The notes under the pieces were generated by a model. The model was not told where the DNA came from and ran no database searches. It worked only from the letters and a program-made list of their open reading frames with translations. Source: Cryptomeria japonica (Eukaryota > Streptophyta > Pinopsida > Cupressales > Cupressaceae). From it: a DNA stretch of 64,000 nucleotides. The stretch covers positions 231,250,396-231,314,395 of the forward strand of contig NC_081406.1 of the NCBI RefSeq assembly GCF_030272615.1. Reading direction: 5' to 3'. Shown here in pieces: positions 59,655 to 64,000 of this stretch; the first letter of the stretch is position 1, and each line of letters starts with the position of its first letter. Position numbers and translations under genes: made by a program.

Positions 59655-60438
59655 TGATGCAAGAGCATCCCTAGTTCTTGACAATCTTGCATAAACCAAA
59701 AACATTTCTTTTTAGTTTGTTTTCTGTTTTGCAGTTTCAACATTTCTTTTCGCATTTTCTTGCATTTGCTCACGAGATCTTGTGGAACTGGATTTTTCTT
59801 GTGAACATGATTACATTCCTTATTCCTGAGCTGTGGAACATTTGGATATTTTTCCAACAAGTTATCGCTTTTGGATTTTGAGATAGTTTTTTGGCTTAGA
59901 ACATCGAAGCTTCTTGGACCTATTTGCTATTGATGAATCTTGCAGACCCTTTCTATAGCTTGCAGAGCTTCAGTTTAATGATTACAATGTTCCTTGGCAT
60001 ATGGACGACATTCCCTCTAATCCACACTTCTTCCTTTGGATTTTTCAGAGGATTTTTATTGGCGGAGGCCGACCTGGTGGTTTTACACGTTTGATCTTGT
60101 TCTTTGACATTTGATCCCTCTTGGACCGACATGGATCTCTCTTGAGCATATATATCAATGCAATTAAGCATCATAATTCATCAGAGATAATATATAAGAT
60201 ATATCTTAAGATTCAGAGGTTTGGAGTTGCCCGATTCTGTAATTAAGCATGTATGTAGCAGTCCAGTGAGCCGAATCTTGTAGCCCAGATGTTATCGGTC
60301 ATTTGTAATAAGTTTTCATGATATAATCAATCAATTATGAATTTCCTTCATCGTCTTGTCTTACTTTCGTTGTGTTTTACACTTGCTGCATGGTCCAGAT
60401 AGATCTTATTGAGGTCCCTCCTAACTGTGACTGCACCA
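59655..60438 (+). mobile_element. 3' LTR of the chromovirus (784 bp)
   Basis: It starts TGATGCAAGAGCATCC and ends GACTGCACCA. It has a ~20-bp insertion near 59945-59970 relative to the 5' LTR (a duplicated cttgcag block). The nearest purine-rich tract is agaaaagtgaggga at about 59615; no PPT touches the LTR. Confidence 0.9.
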
Positions 60439-60443
60439 GAGGT

Positions 60444-60958
60444 TAAGGTAGAAGCAAAGAAGAAGCCTGAATATGCAAAGCATAATCCGGAGTTGGATAT
60501 CTAATGCAAAGAGACCACTGGTTTGTCAACCGAATGGACAAAGGTACCCATAATTTACTGGTTATTATTTTCAATGTAATAAATTTGGTCATAAGGCTAG
60601 AAATTGTAGAAACATTCAATGTTACAATTTCTAGAGGTTTGGTGATAAAGAAAATTACTATAGAAGTCCTGCTTTGATTCAAAATCATAATCTGGTTGGA
60701 GCGAATAAGGTGAATTATAGCTTTCATGGATATTCCCATATATGCAATGGTTATGGTCACAAAGATAATCAGTGCAAATATAGAATACATTCAACAAATT
60801 CAAATATACAAAGGAAGATAAATTGTTACAAGTGCAAGCAATCCAAACATTATGCTAATCAATGTAGAAATAAATGTATGGAGAAGTCTACTAAGAAGAA
60901 TGCGATGAATACTAATGAATCAAATAAAAAGGAATTCATGGTTTGGAGAAAGAAGTAA
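60444..60958 (+). pseudogene. Multi-zinc-knuckle gag-like protein (right half)
   Basis: It continues the frame interrupted at 53409. Four Cys/His knuckles follow each other: QCNKFGHKARNC, IQCYNF (degraded), HICNGYGHKDNQC and the intact CYKCKQSKHYANQC (60824-60865, CX2CX4HX4C). These bind retroelement RNA. The final 118-codon stretch ends at 60956-60958. Confidence 0.75.
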
Positions 60959-61787
60959 ATAATAAGAGGAAGCCTGATATACCAGAATGTAGTGCCTACA
61001 CCTCTTCCTCCGGTAACTGCTCACATATTGCTTTGGGTCAGGGGGAGTTATCAAGACAAATATTTTGATCCCCTCTTCTGATTTTGTTCATGTCATTGGT
61101 TTGACATGACTATGTTAGGTGTGCAATCCGATAATTCAATATGTTTTCTAACATCATCAATAAGATACTTTTTGGCAGCAAAACCCTAGAAGAAATTTTG
61201 GCAAGATAAGTATCAATGTTTGAGATCATTTCTTTATCATGCAAATAGAAGTTCTTGAAGAGGTTGTGTACAGTTGAAGAGCAAAGTGTAGTGAAGAACA
61301 GCTAGTAGTCATGGAATTGAGTAGGGAACATTTTTTAGATTTTGGAGAAGGTATGGCTAGATGAATTTAATCCTAAAAAGATTAGAAAGGTGGGAAATAG
61401 TTTAAGTGAAGCAGATTTGTAGAAGATTAAGGAATTTGAGAATAAAGGATTGGATCTATGGACTAAGTTTACCTAGTTTGACAATGAGGATGTGATTAGA
61501 GTAATTCTAAGTAGTGTGCAGAATGATTGCATCATATTCGACAAACCCTATTCAATCATGGAGTAGATTATTTTGGCCATTAATAGTTTATGCTACAAAG
61601 GATCTATATTGGTTAATAAATCTATAAAGAAGAAGGAAGTTAAAAGCCTCATTGGTGTGATGGGTGATCGAAGAGCATTGTTGATCAACACAATTATCAA
61701 TCTCATTGTGAGGTATGTTACGTATGGCATCTCTTACAAGATTTATTTCAGAAATAGGGAAGGTTCTACCTCAGCTATTGTTGTATA
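60959..61787 (+). pseudogene. Fragment of a retroelement gag-like gene, cut by a family-A LTR
   Basis: A purine-rich run gggtcagggggagttatc lies at about 61036-61053. From about 61380 a broken frame reads RKVGNSLSEADL, ENKGLDLWTKF, VILSSVQNDCIIFDKPYS, SLCYKGSILVNKS, then GVMGDRRALLINTI and ISYKIYFRNREGS, stopping at the LTR. It resembles repeat-borne gag-like proteins that I associate with conifers. Stops are again TAG. Confidence 0.45.
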
Positions 61788-62952
61788 TATAGTGTCATAA
61801 AATTGTGCCTCCTACAATTTTAACCACATTCAAAGTCCTCACTTTGGCAACGACACCCTCCTTTCTGACCAAGACCTCTTTCTACATTTTCACCCCTTGA
61901 CCCCTTCCTGTTTGAACTCTGAGATAGCTTCAAGACCCTATCTGGGCCCCAAAATAGGACAAGACAGGGGCATGGTGCCACTGTCCCCACCTCTTAGGAT
62001 GGTCTTATGATGGGTTTGCCCGGTCCCCTATGCACAATCCAACTTTGGGGTTTGTAATTCTTCTTTGTCGACCTTTGATGATTGAAAATTAATCCTTGAG
62101 GCATGTATACAAGGAGATTCAATTCCCTCATTTAGGGGGGTGATACAGGAGCAAGATAAGGATAATAAGAAAAAATCAAGTAGAAGGTCTTCATCATCAA
62201 GCATTCAAGCATTCAAGTCTTCTTCATTCATCCATTGGAGCAATATTTCAACATTCATTTGCAAATATGTGTGTGTTAGGGTTTTGTCATGTTACATGCC
62301 ATTTCATGCAACACTTGTGATTACATTCAAGAAGCAAAGCAATCATCATCAACAAATTGCAGATCTACAAGGTATACATTTCCATTGTTTACATTCAAGA
62401 ATTTGCAATTACTTTCTTTCAAGGTTGATTTCTCAATCGGGGTTTGAATGAGGCAAAACCCTATCCACAACCCCTTTTCCTTTCTTTTTTGTGTGTAGGT
62501 TGTAGGTGTGCAACTGTAATTGCAGGTTTGGGCTTCATTTGCAGAGACGAAAGAACCCTTTTTGTTTCATGGATTTTGTAGAGGACCATGTACACTGTCG
62601 CCATGGTCTTGATGACTTTTCTCCAAATTTGTAAAACAGATCCATATCAGTCTAATTAGCTCAGATCTGAAGTTACAATGCGATCCCAAATTGATAAATC
62701 CTCATTTCACTTAATCTCTCTCTTTGTTCCACATAGTCAACAAGTCAAATTTCCCATTTACAAAAGAGGGCAAAACACACTTCAACCCTTGCAATCCACT
62801 TGGAATTCACATCCTTGTCTCTCTTGGATATGGATTTAGTGGATTCAAGCCCCTCTCTTGAATGTAAAGTTCTCCCAAGTGAAAATCATCCTAGTGACTT
62901 CCTTTCTGTCTCCTAGGTGGGGAGTCACTAGGGTTCAATTTTCCACTTTACA
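61788..62952 (+). mobile_element. 5' LTR, family A copy 4
   Basis: It aligns with copies 1-3: start tatagtgtcataaaattg (the first G of TG mutated) and end ttttccactttaca. It shares the ggggtttgaatgaggcaaaacccta/gtgtgtaggttg block with copy 2 and a TATA-like GTATACAAGGAG near 62105. Unlike copies 1 and 2, it is followed by a primer-site candidate and an ORF. Confidence 0.8.
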
Positions 62953-62955
62953 TTT

Positions 62956-62971
62956 TGGTGAACCCGATGTA
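62956..62971 (+). other. Primer-binding-site candidate of the family-A element
   Basis: TGGTGAACCCGATGTA lies 3 bases after the LTR end. It begins with TGG, the complement of a tRNA CCA end. I could not assign the tRNA. Confidence 0.45.
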
Positions 62972-63650
62972 TTACACATTAATTCTGATTTCTCATTATT
63001 AGATCTGATTAATTGCAATTTGGATTTCAAATTTTCATTTCTAAGTTTGATCTATTTGTAAATTTTAGAGGTTAATTACATAAAAACACTAATTTCCATT
63101 TTGATAAAATTGAGCTTGTGAAGTGTTGCATTTTAATTGCTTGTTTCAGATCTAATTTCTATTTCAACATTGCAATTCAAATCTGTCTCTTTATTTTGAA
63201 AATTCAGTGGTTAAATCATATAACCCTAATTTTTAAGATTCTTCCTTTTTTGACCTTTGACTGCAAGTTTGACCAATCTAGACATCTCCAAATCAGTTGT
63301 TTTTTGGATTCTGCAATAATATCATAATACCTATCATCCCTGAAAAATTTTCAAAAAAATTTGGTCAGACGGTGTGCACTTTCACCACGGTCCTCGACTT
63401 TTTCCCCGAAATTTTAGGAGACAAAATTGACTGTGTTTTTTTGCTTAAATCCAGAAAATTGGTGTACATTATCAATTTTAACACTCTCTAAAGTAGAACA
63501 CAAATTAAAATGTCATAGTTTCAAATTCAAATTTCAAATTTGTAGTTCAAATTCCATTTTCCCTCCTTTATTAAATTTTCTATGCATGTATGGGGTGAAC
63601 ATTATTTTGGTTAACTGACATATGAGTTTCTTGTTTGATCATAAGTGCAT
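62972..63650 (+). other. Leader of the family-A element
   Basis: AT-rich untranslated leader without a sustained frame. It holds another LTR-like hairpin segment (gacggtgtgcactttcaccacggtc region, 63367-63392). Confidence 0.45.
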
Positions 63651-64000
63651 ATGGAGTTCTTATCTTATTTTGCTAATTCAATTTTGAATTACATTAAAGA
63701 TGTTCATAATTTTCCATTTCATGCATATGATGATAATTTAGTTCTCCCTTTCATTCATAGCTATGATTTACCCTCTCCCAAAATTGATCTCATTAATGAG
63801 GGTACATTGGTGCAAAAAGGGAATATGGACACTTCTTTCAAAGATCTCCCTCATAAAAATGAATCTTTGGAGAATTGTGTTCCTTCTTCTCCTAAAAAGT
63901 ACCTCCCTCATAAGGATTATTTGGTGCAAGGGGATGATATTATGGCTACTTATCCTAGTGATACCATACCTTCTTTTCATGATCTTCCCTCTAAAGATGA
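63651..64000 (+). CDS. N-terminal part of a family-A retroelement ORF (runs off the edge)
   Basis: ATG at 63651 (cat ATG GAG TTC) opens a frame with no stop to the window end (116 codons). It begins MEFLSYFANSILNYIKDVHN, then LPFIHSYDLPSPKIDLINEG, with recurring short motifs (FKDLPHK, KYLPHKDYLVQ, FHDLPSK) that look like degenerate internal repeats. Its position after LTR, primer site and leader suggests gag. No known domain was recognised. It is the least damaged retroelement frame in the window. Confidence 0.55.
   Translation, partial: MEFLSYFANSILNYIKDVHNFPFHAYDDNLVLPFIHSYDLPSPKIDLINEGTLVQKGNMDTSFKDLPHKNESLENCVPSSPKKYLPHKDYLVQGDDIMATYPSDTIPSFHDLPSKD

Larger units (their letters stand above)
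53415..60438 (+). mobile_element. Complete Ty3/Gypsy chromovirus, dead, with perfect target duplication
   Basis: LTR (53415-54177), Met-tRNA primer site, gag, protease, RT, RNase H, integrase, chromodomain, LTR (59655-60438), in the order expected for a chromodomain-bearing Ty3 element. It spans 7024 bp including an 802-bp solo LTR. The many in-frame stops are mostly TAG. Catalytic changes in protease (DSG to DSD) and integrase (Glu to Lys) also make it inactive. It is nested inside a gag-like gene of another retroelement. Confidence 0.93.

Overview
The window looks like gymnosperm, most likely conifer, nuclear DNA. One intron-containing TIR-NBS-LRR disease-resistance gene sits in a large, old, deeply nested pile of retrotransposons. 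Almost every other long reading frame is a decayed fragment of an LTR retrotransposon or a plant LINE. The conifer assignment rests on the style of the TNL (very short introns and a post-LRR tail like those I associate with conifer TNLs) and on the retroelement families. It is an inference from memory, not from a database search.

Layout. 1-4838: 3' end of an LTR element that carries a plant-mobile-domain (PMD) protein antisense to its LTR; its polypurine tract and LTR (3469-4838) abut a LINE. 4839-15110: LINE-1 (minus strand), used as a landing site by a solo LTR of family A (5309-6483), a second 5'-truncated LINE (6784-9145, 14-bp target duplication), a ~320-bp insert (about 10680-11001) and a second family-A solo LTR (12243-13486, target duplication agtag). 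15111-18309: gene-free DNA with one 468-bp MITE (17493-17960). 18310-24830: LINE-2, nearly full length, minus strand. 24840-32040: gene-free DNA with a long hairpin (26574-26769). 32040-33112: three diverged tandem copies of a block just upstream of the resistance gene. 33587-37988: the intact five-exon TNL gene. 37989-39940: AT-rich spacer.

Right half. 39940-44846: a broken, repeat-borne protein gene (minus) split by an internally deleted Copia element (41514-42875, target duplication ctttt). 44847-51619: a minus-strand Ty3-type element with gag and protease but no visible RT or integrase, ending in a family-A LTR. It is split by a 2-kb retroposed unit (48311-50302) with a 15-bp target duplication. 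51620-61787: a plus-strand element with a 1.3-kb LTR, a degenerate Met-tRNA primer site and a multi-zinc-knuckle gag. It is split by a complete but dead Ty3 chromovirus (53415-60438, target duplication gaggt), which itself holds a solo LTR (58780-59581). 61788-64000: start of another family-A LTR element running off the right edge.

No cellular pathway is assembled here; the TNL is the only convincing host gene. The rest records insertion order. Target duplications and comparison of the two LINE copies allow several empty sites to be reconstructed by eye. Most coding decay is by C-to-T type changes, with TAG replacing Gln or Trp codons, as expected for heavily methylated DNA.
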